A stretch of DNA of 64,000 nt from JAXMCK01 sp046349395 (GTDB lineage Bacteria > Pseudomonadota > Alphaproteobacteria > Geminicoccales > Geminicoccaceae). The stretch covers positions 558,001 to 622,000 of the forward strand of contig JAXMCK010000005.1 of assembly GCA_046349395.1 (NCBI GenBank), in the 5' to 3' direction. Made by a program: the position numbers and the translations under genes. Below, in pieces: positions 57,192 to 64,000 of this stretch; the stretch's first letter is position 1; each line of letters begins with the position of its first letter. A model generated the notes under the pieces. It ran no database searches. It was not told the origin of the DNA and saw only the letters and a program-made list of their open reading frames with translations.

Positions 57192-58835
57192 CTACCCGCC
57201 CGGCAGCGGATGCCAGTCCTTGACTGTCAGCCAGAGGGCCATCCCGGCCAGCAGGAGGACGCTGGCGACCAGCAGCCAGACGCCGAGCCCCGGCGAGTCC
57301 GGGCGCCGGTGGCGGCGTGACGGCGCGTAGAACGTCGCCGTCAGCAGCCCGACCGTTCCGGCGGTGACCGCACAGGAGACCGCGGCCCAGACCGGCAGCA
57401 GGCTCTGCGGCTCGAAGAAGTTCATGCCGAAGAAGCCCGTCACCGTCGCCGTCACCATGCTCAAGGCGACGAGTCGGTTCAGCCGCTGGCTCGCCAGCGT
57501 GGCGTTCAGCGATTCCTGGCCGGCGACGAAATTGTCGAGCTCCGCCACCTGGGCGCTGAGGCGGTCGAACCGGCCGACGAGGTCGAGCTCCGCCATGAGC
57601 TTCACGTCGATGGCCTTCGTCAGGCGCTGCACGCCGATCGGCTCCAGCCAGCGCCGCTGGCTGAAGCGCAGGACCTCGAAGCGCAGCGCGTGGGCGGCGT
57701 CCTGGAACCGGCCCATGTCCTGGTCGCTGCCATAGCGCGCGATCAGCCGGTCGAGCCGCCCGGTGAGGTAGAGGATCGAGGCCCGCTGCATGTGCCGGAA
57801 CAGCACGAGCTGCAGATAGAGTCCGGAGAAGCGCGGCACGCTCATCGTCTCGAAGCGGCCCTTCCCGTCCGGGCCCAGCCGGCCGACCCCGACCACCCCC
57901 TCGGCCGTCACGAAGTAGCGCGTGTTCCGCTGCGGATCGTCTGGCGTCCAGTAGAAGTCGATCGCCGCCTGCCGCTCCAGCTCGACGAAGAAGGCCTCGC
58001 CATAGGGGCGGTTCCAGCTTCCGGGCTCGTCGGCCAGGGCCAGACGGGTCCAGTCGTCCGCGGTCAGCACCGTCGGATCGGCGAAGCCGACGACGGCGAG
58101 GAAGGGGGTGCGCGGCCCGTTGAGCAGCGGCACCGGCACCAGCGAGCCCGACATGCCCGCCACGCCGCCGCCCAGCAGCTCCCGCCAGTGGTCCGCGAGC
58201 GGCGGTTCGCCATGGGTCTCGAGCCAGCGGAGCGCGTCCTCGGGCGAGAACCGCGCCACGCCGTCCGGCGACGGCGTCCACCTCACATTGTCCGGCACTT
58301 CGACGGGCTCGCCCGCCTCGTAGCGTCCGGCATAGAGGCGCCCCAGGCGGTCGAGCAGCGTCTCGACGTCGGACAGCAGCAGGCTGCGGGTCGTCTCGCC
58401 TTGCCGCACCGTCGTGGCGAAGGAAAGCTCGACGATCACGACCGCGAGGCCGGAATCGAAGATGTAGACCGCGAGCCGGCTCAGTGTCGCCTCGTAGCGG
58501 CAGACGGCACCCACAGCCCCCTGCCAGCAATCGATCGTAGCCGAGGTCACGGCCCGGCCCTCGAAGATCTGGATCGACGCGCCGCCCTTGCCGGTGAGCG
58601 AGGCGACGGCCCAGCCCGGCAAATGCAGCGCCTCCTCATAGCCGATGGCGGCATCGGCACTGCTGTTGATCGGCCGCGGCGCAGGCGTCCAGCCAACCGC
58701 GATGGCCCGGTCGGCGAAGGTCGTCGCCCCCTGCGCTGCCGTCAGGCCGGGAAAGCCGAACGGCATCAGGATCGTGTGGCGGAACAGCCCGACCTCGGGC
58801 CCGCCCGGTGCGGCGGCTTGCGGCGACGGGCTCAT
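57192..58835 (-). CDS. CorA-like membrane protein with large unknown N-terminal domain
   Basis: 547 aa from ATG 58835, just before the divergent guaA. Residues about 1-330 are a soluble beta/alpha domain of unknown type. A long helix (about 380-460: AELDLVGRFDRLSAQVAELDNFVAG) leads to membrane helix 1, and VTATVTGFFGMNFFEP holds GMN, the ion-selectivity motif of CorA-type Mg2+ channels. Two further membrane helices follow (CAVTAGTVGLLTATFY and LLVASVLLLAGMALWL). CorA normally has GMN at the end of TM1 with one more helix; here a third C-terminal helix is present and the N-terminal domain is unlike CorA. Divalent-ion transport is inferred only. Confidence 0.7.
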   Translation of the reverse strand: MSPSPQAAAPGGPEVGLFRHTILMPFGFPGLTAAQGATTFADRAIAVGWTPAPRPINSSADAAIGYEEALHLPGWAVASLTGKGGASIQIFEGRAVTSATIDCWQGAVGAVCRYEATLSRLAVYIFDSGLAVVIVELSFATTVRQGETTRSLLLSDVETLLDRLGRLYAGRYEAGEPVEVPDNVRWTPSPDGVARFSPEDALRWLETHGEPPLADHWRELLGGGVAGMSGSLVPVPLLNGPRTPFLAVVGFADPTVLTADDWTRLALADEPGSWNRPYGEAFFVELERQAAIDFYWTPDDPQRNTRYFVTAEGVVGVGRLGPDGKGRFETMSVPRFSGLYLQLVLFRHMQRASILYLTGRLDRLIARYGSDQDMGRFQDAAHALRFEVLRFSQRRWLEPIGVQRLTKAIDVKLMAELDLVGRFDRLSAQVAELDNFVAGQESLNATLASQRLNRLVALSMVTATVTGFFGMNFFEPQSLLPVWAAVSCAVTAGTVGLLTATFYAPSRRHRRPDSPGLGVWLLVASVLLLAGMALWLTVKDWHPLPGG

Positions 58836-58889
58836 TACCGCATGGGTGCCGAAAGCAGCGCTGCCGCCGGCGGCGGGTCGAGGTGGAAG

Positions 58890-60434
58890 ATGAGCGAGCG
58901 CGTTCTCATTCTCGATTTCGGCTCCCAGTTCACGCAGCTGATCGCACGGCGGCTGCGCGAGGAGCAGGTCTACTGCGAGATCCACCCCTGCACGGTGGAC
59001 GATGCCTTCGTTCGGAACTTCGCGCCAGCCGCCGTCATACTGTCGGGTGGCCCCGCCTCGACGACCGAGACCGCCGCACCCCGCGCCCCCGACTCGGTCT
59101 TCGGCCTCGGCGTTCCGGTGCTGGGCATCTGCTACGGCGAGCAGACCATGTGCGCGCAGCTGGGCGGTGCGGTCGAGCCCTCGGACCACCGCGAGTTCGG
59201 CCGTGCCGTCGTCACGCTGGAGCAGCCTTCGCCTCTCTTCCACGGCCTCGTCGCGAAGGGTGAGAAGACGCCCGTCTGGATGAGCCACGGCGACCGCATC
59301 ACGGCAATCCCCGCTGGCTTCACGCCGATCGCCACCAGCGACGGCTCACCTTTCGCCGCTATCGCCGACGAGAGCCGCCGCTTCTACGGCGTGCAGTTCC
59401 ACCCCGAGGTCGTCCACACCGCCATCGGCGCCGGCCTCCTGCGTAACTTCCTCTACGGCGTCGCCGGCCTTACCGGCGACTGGTCGATGCACGCCTACCG
59501 CCAGACCGCCCTCGACCGCATCCGCGCCCAGGTCGGCGACGGCGGTGTCATCTGCGGCCTCTCCGGCGGCGTCGACTCCGCCGTCTGTGCCGTCCTCCTG
59601 CACGAGGCGATCGGCGACCAGCTCACCTGTGTGTTCGTCGACACCGGCCTGCTCCGCCACGGCGAGGCGCACGAGGTGGTCGAGCTGTTCCGCCACCATT
59701 TCAATATCCCGCTCGTCCACGTCGACGCCGGCGCCCTCTTCCTGAAGGAGCTTTCGGGCGTCACCGACCCAGAGCAGAAGCGGAAGACCATCGGCCGCGT
59801 CTTCATCGACGTCTTCGATGCCGAGGCGAAAAAGCTGCAGGGCATCCGGTTCCTCGCCCAGGGTACCCTCTACCCCGACGTGATCGAGAGCGTCTCCTTC
59901 AAGGGCCCGTCCGTCACCATCAAGTCCCACCACAATGTCGGCGGTCTCCCCGCCCGCATGAACCTGTCCCTCGTCGAGCCGCTCCGCGAACTGTTCAAGG
60001 ACGAGGTCCGCACGCTGGGCCGCGAGCTGGGCCTGCCCGAGCACTTCGTCGGCCGCCACCCCTTCCCCGGCCCCGGCCTCGCCGTCCGCATCCCGGGCGA
60101 GGTGACACAAGAGAAGGTGGCCCTCCTCCAGCGCGCCGACCGCATCTACCTCGAGGAGATCCGGGCCGCCGGCCTCTACGACCACATCTGGCAGGCCTTC
60201 GCGGTCCTCCTGCCGGTCAAGAGCGTCGGCGTGATGGGCGACGGCCGCACCTACGAAGCCGTCTGCGCGCTCCGTGCGGTCACCTCGATCGACGGCATGA
60301 CCGCCGACTTCTACCCCTTCGAGCCGTCGTTCCTGGGCCGCGTCGCCAACCGCATCGTCAACGAGGTGCGGGGCATCAACCGCGTGGTCTACGACTTCAC
60401 GAGCAAGCCGCCGGGGACGATCGAGTGGGAGTGA
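58890..60434 (+). CDS. guaA: GMP synthase (glutamine-hydrolysing)
   Basis: 514 aa from ATG 58890 with AGGTGGA upstream; an in-frame extension through the divergent gene is rejected. The class I glutamine amidotransferase part has C81 in LGICYGEQTM and the His/Glu pair in FHPEV. The ATP-pyrophosphatase part carries the P-loop SGGVDSAVCA, and the C-terminal dimerisation domain ends in the canonical IEWE. It turns XMP into GMP in the cytoplasm using glutamine. It lies 54 bp from the divergent CorA-like gene. Confidence 0.98.
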   Translation: MSERVLILDFGSQFTQLIARRLREEQVYCEIHPCTVDDAFVRNFAPAAVILSGGPASTTETAAPRAPDSVFGLGVPVLGICYGEQTMCAQLGGAVEPSDHREFGRAVVTLEQPSPLFHGLVAKGEKTPVWMSHGDRITAIPAGFTPIATSDGSPFAAIADESRRFYGVQFHPEVVHTAIGAGLLRNFLYGVAGLTGDWSMHAYRQTALDRIRAQVGDGGVICGLSGGVDSAVCAVLLHEAIGDQLTCVFVDTGLLRHGEAHEVVELFRHHFNIPLVHVDAGALFLKELSGVTDPEQKRKTIGRVFIDVFDAEAKKLQGIRFLAQGTLYPDVIESVSFKGPSVTIKSHHNVGGLPARMNLSLVEPLRELFKDEVRTLGRELGLPEHFVGRHPFPGPGLAVRIPGEVTQEKVALLQRADRIYLEEIRAAGLYDHIWQAFAVLLPVKSVGVMGDGRTYEAVCALRAVTSIDGMTADFYPFEPSFLGRVANRIVNEVRGINRVVYDFTSKPPGTIEWE

Positions 60435-60515
60435 CAGGCAGACGGTAAGCGTCGGCGTGATTGGAGCCCACGGACAACCGGGCGGGAAGAACCCGACCTC
60501 ATCTCTTGCGACTCC

Positions 60516-61376
60516 TCAGCGATTCCAGGGCGCCGGCACCAAGTGGCCGCGGCGCATCGCGATCACCAGCATCACGATACCGGCGGTGGTACAGAGAACG
60601 AGGGCGAACACCGACTGCTCCATGCCGAAAGCGCCACCCGTGATGAAGCTCGGCCCCTCGATCTTGTCCTGAAACAGACCCGGGAGGGTCACGCCACCGG
60701 AAACGACGCCGGAGAAGACGGCCGACTGCACGTAGTTCCACGCCAGGTGAAAGCCCATGGCGATCCACAAGCGCCGCGTGACCAGATAGGCCGCAGCCAG
60801 CAACAGACCGGCCTCGATCGCGATGTAAGCCGCTCCGGCGATCGTGGCCCCAGGGTTGAGTAGATGGAGAACCCCGAAGACCAGTGACGAAACGATGATC
60901 GCGATCCAGCTGCCGGCCATGTCCTCGACCGAGCGGAACAGCACGCCGCGAAACAGCAATTCCTCAAACACCGACGATTTCACCGCCATGGCGGCGGCAG
61001 GGATCATGTAGGACAAGGGGTTCAGCCCCACGATCCGATACATGCCGAGCAGCATCAGGAGCAGCACGCAACCGGTATAGAGCCCCACTCCGATCAGCGC
61101 GCCGACGAGCCATTCGCGACCGGCCCCCGGCCTGGAAAGCTCCGACACCTTACGGCGTTCGACGATCTTCCCCCAGGCGATGTAGGCCGCCACCACCACC
61201 AGGGACATCACGATCGCAATGGCAACCCCCAGCAAGGGAGCTTCCTTGAAGGCCTGGATTCGCCCTTCCGTCCAGGCCATCAGATAGAAGACGCCCGCAC
61301 CCAGGACGATCAGGCGGGTCAAGGGGAACTGCAGGATACGCAGCCAAAGAACTTGGGCCGGGAAAGCTCGGTCCAT
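60516..61376 (-). CDS. CPBP-family intramembrane protease
   Basis: 286 aa with about eight hydrophobic segments. The catalytic pattern of the CAAX-protease/bacteriocin-processing family is complete: FEELLFRGVLFR (Glu-Glu-x3-Arg), FGVLHLL (His in motif 2) and GFHLAWNYVQ (His and Asn in motif 3). Members cleave prenylated or membrane proteins, or give immunity to their own bacteriocins, in the inner membrane. The substrate is not known and no precursor peptide gene is adjacent. The gene converges with guaA. Confidence 0.88.
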   Translation of the reverse strand: MDRAFPAQVLWLRILQFPLTRLIVLGAGVFYLMAWTEGRIQAFKEAPLLGVAIAIVMSLVVVAAYIAWGKIVERRKVSELSRPGAGREWLVGALIGVGLYTGCVLLLMLLGMYRIVGLNPLSYMIPAAAMAVKSSVFEELLFRGVLFRSVEDMAGSWIAIIVSSLVFGVLHLLNPGATIAGAAYIAIEAGLLLAAAYLVTRRLWIAMGFHLAWNYVQSAVFSGVVSGGVTLPGLFQDKIEGPSFITGGAFGMEQSVFALVLCTTAGIVMLVIAMRRGHLVPAPWNR

Positions 61377-61513
61377 CAGGGTACCCCTCTGGTTCGTGAT
61401 TGGGTCTTCCCGTCATCTCATGGCGCCGGCGTGACTGCCGACTTCCACCCGAACAGCCCCACCGGTGAGACGGTCGGGTGGGAATTGCGACGTACAGGTG
61501 CCCTTTTTGACCG

Positions 61514-62113
61514 CTATGACTGCGAAACAGGCTGCAATCCGGGATCGTCCGCCTGCCATGCTGAGCGGACCGCGCTCACGACCAGCTCCGCCGTTTCCGG
61601 ATCGCTGGCGCGGGCGATCACCAAGGCGCCTACCAGCATCGAGAAGGTCTGCGCGGCGCAGCGCAAGCGCACGTCCTCGGGGCCGTCGATCGCTTCGGCG
61701 ATCGTCGCGATCACGCGGCCCGCCCCTTTTCCGAAGACGTCACGCACCGCAGCGCTGCTGCGCATGACATCGCCCGATAGCGCCGCGATCGGGCAACCGC
61801 CGGCCACGTCCTCGATCATCTCCGGCGACAGATAGTAGTCGGTCAGGCGCGCGAGCGTGTCCGCGCGCGGGATTGTGGCGAAGCCCTTGCGCATGCTGCC
61901 GAGCATGTCGGCGAAGGCACTCTCGAGAGCCGCGACCAGCAGGTCCTCCTTCGACTCGAAGTGGCGATAGAAGCCGCCATGCGTCTTCTCCGCGGCCTGC
62001 ATCACGTCGCCAACGCTCGTCCCCTCGACCCCGCGCTCCCGGAAAAGACGTGACGCCTTCTCGATAATCTCTTGATGGGTCTGGGCTTTTGCCTCGCGCG
62101 ACTGGCGCATCAA
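61514..62113 (-). CDS. TetR/AcrR-family transcriptional regulator
   Basis: 199 aa. Residues about 10-56 form the helix-turn-helix: IIEKASRLFRERGVEGTSVGDVMQAAEKTHGGFYRHFESKEDLL is the typical TetR signature. The C-terminal ligand domain (about 70-199) is helical and of unknown ligand class. It is divergent from the small ORF and the NmrA gene at 62205-63383, and a perfect inverted repeat lies in the shared region, so self-repression and control of the oxidoreductase operon is likely. Confidence 0.92.
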   Translation of the reverse strand: MMRQSREAKAQTHQEIIEKASRLFRERGVEGTSVGDVMQAAEKTHGGFYRHFESKEDLLVAALESAFADMLGSMRKGFATIPRADTLARLTDYYLSPEMIEDVAGGCPIAALSGDVMRSSAAVRDVFGKGAGRVIATIAEAIDGPEDVRLRCAAQTFSMLVGALVIARASDPETAELVVSAVRSAWQADDPGLQPVSQS

Positions 62114-62140
62114 AAAATCTCCCGATCGGCCTTGCCCGTT

Positions 62141-62160
62141 TAGATGAGGCGTGTCATCTA
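62141..62160. promoter_or_regulatory. TetR-type operator between the divergent genes
   Basis: TAGATGA-ggcgtg-TCATCTA: perfect 7-bp arms and a 6-bp spacer. A wider pair GTTTAGA (62138-62144) and TCTAAAC (62182-62188) brackets it. Position and symmetry fit the binding site of the regulator encoded at 61514-62113. Confidence 0.7.
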
Positions 62161-62204
62161 TTCAACAAGATGATGCTCGTACTCTAAACGCCAGGGAGTT
62201 CGCT

Positions 62205-62303
62205 ATGGCCACCCCCGCACCCGACGACCGGCGCGGCTTGTCCGCCAAGAGGCGCAACATCGTCGGTCTCGACGCCGCTGCCGATGCGGCGGAGGGCAAC
62301 TGA
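62205..62303 (+). CDS. 32-codon leader-type ORF before the NmrA gene
   Basis: 32 aa, MATPAPDDRRGLSAKRRNIV then GLDAAADAAEGN. AGGGAG (62193-62198) gives a good ribosome binding site. The stop is 3 bp before the NmrA ATG, and the NmrA ribosome binding site GGAGGG lies inside this ORF, so translation of the two may be coupled. No family is recognised; it may be a short remnant of a lost gene. Confidence 0.45.
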   Translation: MATPAPDDRRGLSAKRRNIVGLDAAADAAEGN

Positions 62304-62306
62304 GCC

Positions 62307-63383
62307 ATGGCCAAGCCGCTCATTCTCGTCATGGGCGCAACGGGCAGTGTCGGCGTGCCCCTCGTCACGGAGCTTGTCACCAAGGGGCAGACTGTGCGCG
62401 CGTTCGTTCGCCAGCGCGATGCACGTAGCGAAGCTCTGGAAAAGATCGGCGCGCAGATCGCTGTCGGCGACCTCTACGACTCCGATCAGCTCTACGATGC
62501 GCTGCGCGGCGTGCGGCGAGCCTTTTACTTGTCACCGGTGCGTCCGTACATGATCCAGAGTGCAGTCGCCTTTGCGGTCGCCGCCCGCGACGCGAGGCTC
62601 GAGCATCTGGTCGGCATGAGCCAATGGACCTCGCACCGGGCCCATCCGGCGAACATGACGCGGCAGACCTGGCTCGCAGACGAACTGTTCGGGATGATTC
62701 CCGGGGTCGCACACACGGTGTTCAATCCCGGCATGTTCGCGCACAACTTCCTGCGCACCATGGATCTGCCCGCACTGCTCGGCCTTTTTCCGGTCCTGTC
62801 GGGCAAAGGTAAGGCAGCACCGGTCTCCAACGAGGACATGGCACGCACCGCGGCTGCGATCCTGATCGAGGGACCGCAGCGCCACGCGAGCAAGAGCTAT
62901 CGGCCTACGGGCCCGCAACTGCTCGACGGGCGCGAGATGGCGGCGATCGTCGCCAGGGTGGTGGGGCACCGCGTGCTGCCGATCGACCTGCCGATCTGGC
63001 TGCTCGGCAAGGTCGCCCGGCAGCGGGGGATCGACCCGTACGAGATCACCAGCCTGCGCCATTACATGCAGGACATGCGCAAGGGCACCTTCGCCTTCGA
63101 GGGCGGCGTGACCGATGTCGTGCGCGAGTTGACGGGAACTCCCGCCGAAAGCTTCGAGACGACGGCGCGGCGCTACGCGGCACTCCCGTTCGCGCGACGG
63201 ACGCTCGCCAACCGGCTGAAAGCGCTCCTCAGCTTCAACATCACGCCCTTCTGTCCCGGATACGACTTCGACGCTTGGGACCGGAAGATGGCGATCCCCG
63301 CCGCACCCCATCCGAACCTGTCGATCGACGACGAGCGGTGGCGGCGCACCCACCATGCGCAAATGGTCGGGTTGCCGGCCTGA
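62307..63383 (+). CDS. NmrA-like NAD(P)-binding oxidoreductase
   Basis: 358 aa. The cofactor motif is GATGSVGVPLV (residues 10-20), the first acidic/basic switch lies in VRAFVRQRDAR and the sequence continues as an atypical short-chain dehydrogenase of the NmrA type, with MSQWTSHRAHPANMTRQTWLADEL in place of the classical Tyr-Lys pair. It has a C-terminal helical addition (about 270-358) longer than most. It may act as a quinone or aldehyde reductase or a redox sensor. It is under the TetR-type operator and is followed by a glutathione transferase gene 29 bp downstream. Confidence 0.85.
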   Translation: MAKPLILVMGATGSVGVPLVTELVTKGQTVRAFVRQRDARSEALEKIGAQIAVGDLYDSDQLYDALRGVRRAFYLSPVRPYMIQSAVAFAVAARDARLEHLVGMSQWTSHRAHPANMTRQTWLADELFGMIPGVAHTVFNPGMFAHNFLRTMDLPALLGLFPVLSGKGKAAPVSNEDMARTAAAILIEGPQRHASKSYRPTGPQLLDGREMAAIVARVVGHRVLPIDLPIWLLGKVARQRGIDPYEITSLRHYMQDMRKGTFAFEGGVTDVVRELTGTPAESFETTARRYAALPFARRTLANRLKALLSFNITPFCPGYDFDAWDRKMAIPAAPHPNLSIDDERWRRTHHAQMVGLPA

Positions 63384-63412
63384 GTACCCCCAACAGTCGA
63401 ATGGACTTATCG

Positions 63413-64000
63413 ATGAAGCTTTACAGCGTCCCTCTGTCCCCATTCGCTGCGCGAGTACGGCTCGCCATCTATCGCAAGGGTCTCGACATCGAGATCGTAC
63501 CGCCACCCGCGGAGGGCCTGAAGTCCGCGGCCTATCTGGCCATCAATCCGCTCGGACAGATCCCGGCCCTGGCACTCGATTCGGGCACCGTCCTCGGCGA
63601 ATCCGCGGTCATCCTGGAATATCTCGAGGATGCATTCCCGACGCCGTCGCTACGGCCGGACAGCATCGAGGATCTGGCCCGTGCGCGCCTCTTCCTGCGC
63701 ATTCCCGACATTCAGTTCCTGAACGCACCGCGGATCCTCCTCGGCATGCGCAGGCCCGAGGACCGCAACCACGAACTGATTGGCCCGGCGTTCGAGAACC
63801 TGCAGCGCGGCCTCGACAATATCCAGCATGCGCTCGACCACGATGCAGGCCCCTGGGCGATCGGCGGCAGGGTCTCGATCGCCGATTGCGGACTCGTGCC
63901 CGTGCTGAATGCGGTATCGCTCATCGCGATGGTGTATCAGCGTCCGGACCTATTCGAAGACCGTCCGAAGCTCGACCGTTACTGGCAGACGGCGCGGGCC
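63413..64000 (+). CDS. glutathione S-transferase-like protein, 3' end outside the window
   Basis: 196 codons are visible before the window ends. ATG 63413 is chosen because the sequence MKLYSVPLSPFAARVRLAI is the classical start of GST N-terminal thioredoxin folds; ATG 63401 is in frame. The glutathione-contact motif is LGQIPALALDSGTVLGESAVILEYLED with the Ser/Glu pair in ESAVI. The helical C-domain shows IADCGLVPVLNA. It conjugates or reduces with glutathione, often in detoxification. It lies 29 bp after the NmrA gene and is probably in the TetR-regulated operon. Confidence 0.92.
   Translation, partial: MKLYSVPLSPFAARVRLAIYRKGLDIEIVPPPAEGLKSAAYLAINPLGQIPALALDSGTVLGESAVILEYLEDAFPTPSLRPDSIEDLARARLFLRIPDIQFLNAPRILLGMRRPEDRNHELIGPAFENLQRGLDNIQHALDHDAGPWAIGGRVSIADCGLVPVLNAVSLIAMVYQRPDLFEDRPKLDRYWQTARA

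Noticed and set aside
57690..58889. In-frame upstream extension of guaA
   Set aside because: The extension is antisense to the CorA-like gene and guaA has a canonical start with a ribosome binding site at 58890.

Overview
The window is GC-rich chromosomal DNA from an alphaproteobacterium. The evidence is the tig-clpP-clpX-lon block, RNase E with an acidic insert in its S1 domain, FabI-type enoyl reductase, a MoxR/CoxE-type cassette and two VPLPA-CTERM proteins. A Rhodospirillales- or Geminicoccales-like lineage is plausible, but that placement is inference. Gene density is high, most starts are ATG or GTG with purine-rich ribosome binding sites, and I see no phage, insertion sequence or CRISPR array.

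Layout: 1-7.7 kb carries an alpha/beta hydrolase fragment, a membrane-linked class III cyclase, a small helical protein of unknown function, a heme-binding beta-barrel protein, a large Calx-beta/glycosidase-like protein, an entericidin-like lipoprotein and TreZ. At 7.8-14 kb lie a cysteine-rich secreted protein, a decayed stretch, a di-heme peroxidase beside a secreted beta-propeller protein, an ECF sigma factor and a second copy of the small helical family. The two helical-family genes share a 16-bp inverted repeat in their promoters. At 14-26 kb are housekeeping and envelope genes: O-methyltransferase, DsbA-like, M48/TPR protease, aminotransferase, rne, amidase, PBP1A, and prfB with a programmed +1 frameshift.

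At 26-35 kb the chromosome is more fluid. There is a decayed membrane glycosyltransferase, a cytochrome b561, and a moxR gene separated from its usual VWA partner by about 4.5 kb of membrane and acyl-transfer genes plus an AT-richer VPLPA-CTERM gene. At 35-42 kb come tRNA-Val, fabI, a miniature BrnA-like ORF, aroC, a large acyltransferase and an NTF2/GNAT/nitrilase operon. At 42-54 kb the tig-clpP-clpX-lon proteostasis cluster is split between clpX and clpP by a lipoprotein hydrolase, an exported protein and two tandem RTX-type calcium-binding proteins sharing a 221-bp identical tract. tRNA-Leu sits upstream of tig.

At 54-64 kb are a secreted protein of unknown function, an MscS channel pseudogene with two in-frame stops, a second VPLPA-CTERM protein, a CorA-like membrane protein, guaA, a CPBP protease, and a TetR-controlled locus with an NmrA-type oxidoreductase and a glutathione transferase cut by the window edge.

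Main themes are cell-envelope synthesis and modification (AmiC, PBP1A, acyltransferases, exported proteins), proteostasis, and accessory insertions that break otherwise conserved clusters. No single new system is proven. The best leads are the twin helical-protein genes with a shared operator, the mini BrnA-like gene between fabI and aroC, and the RTX pair within the clp cluster.
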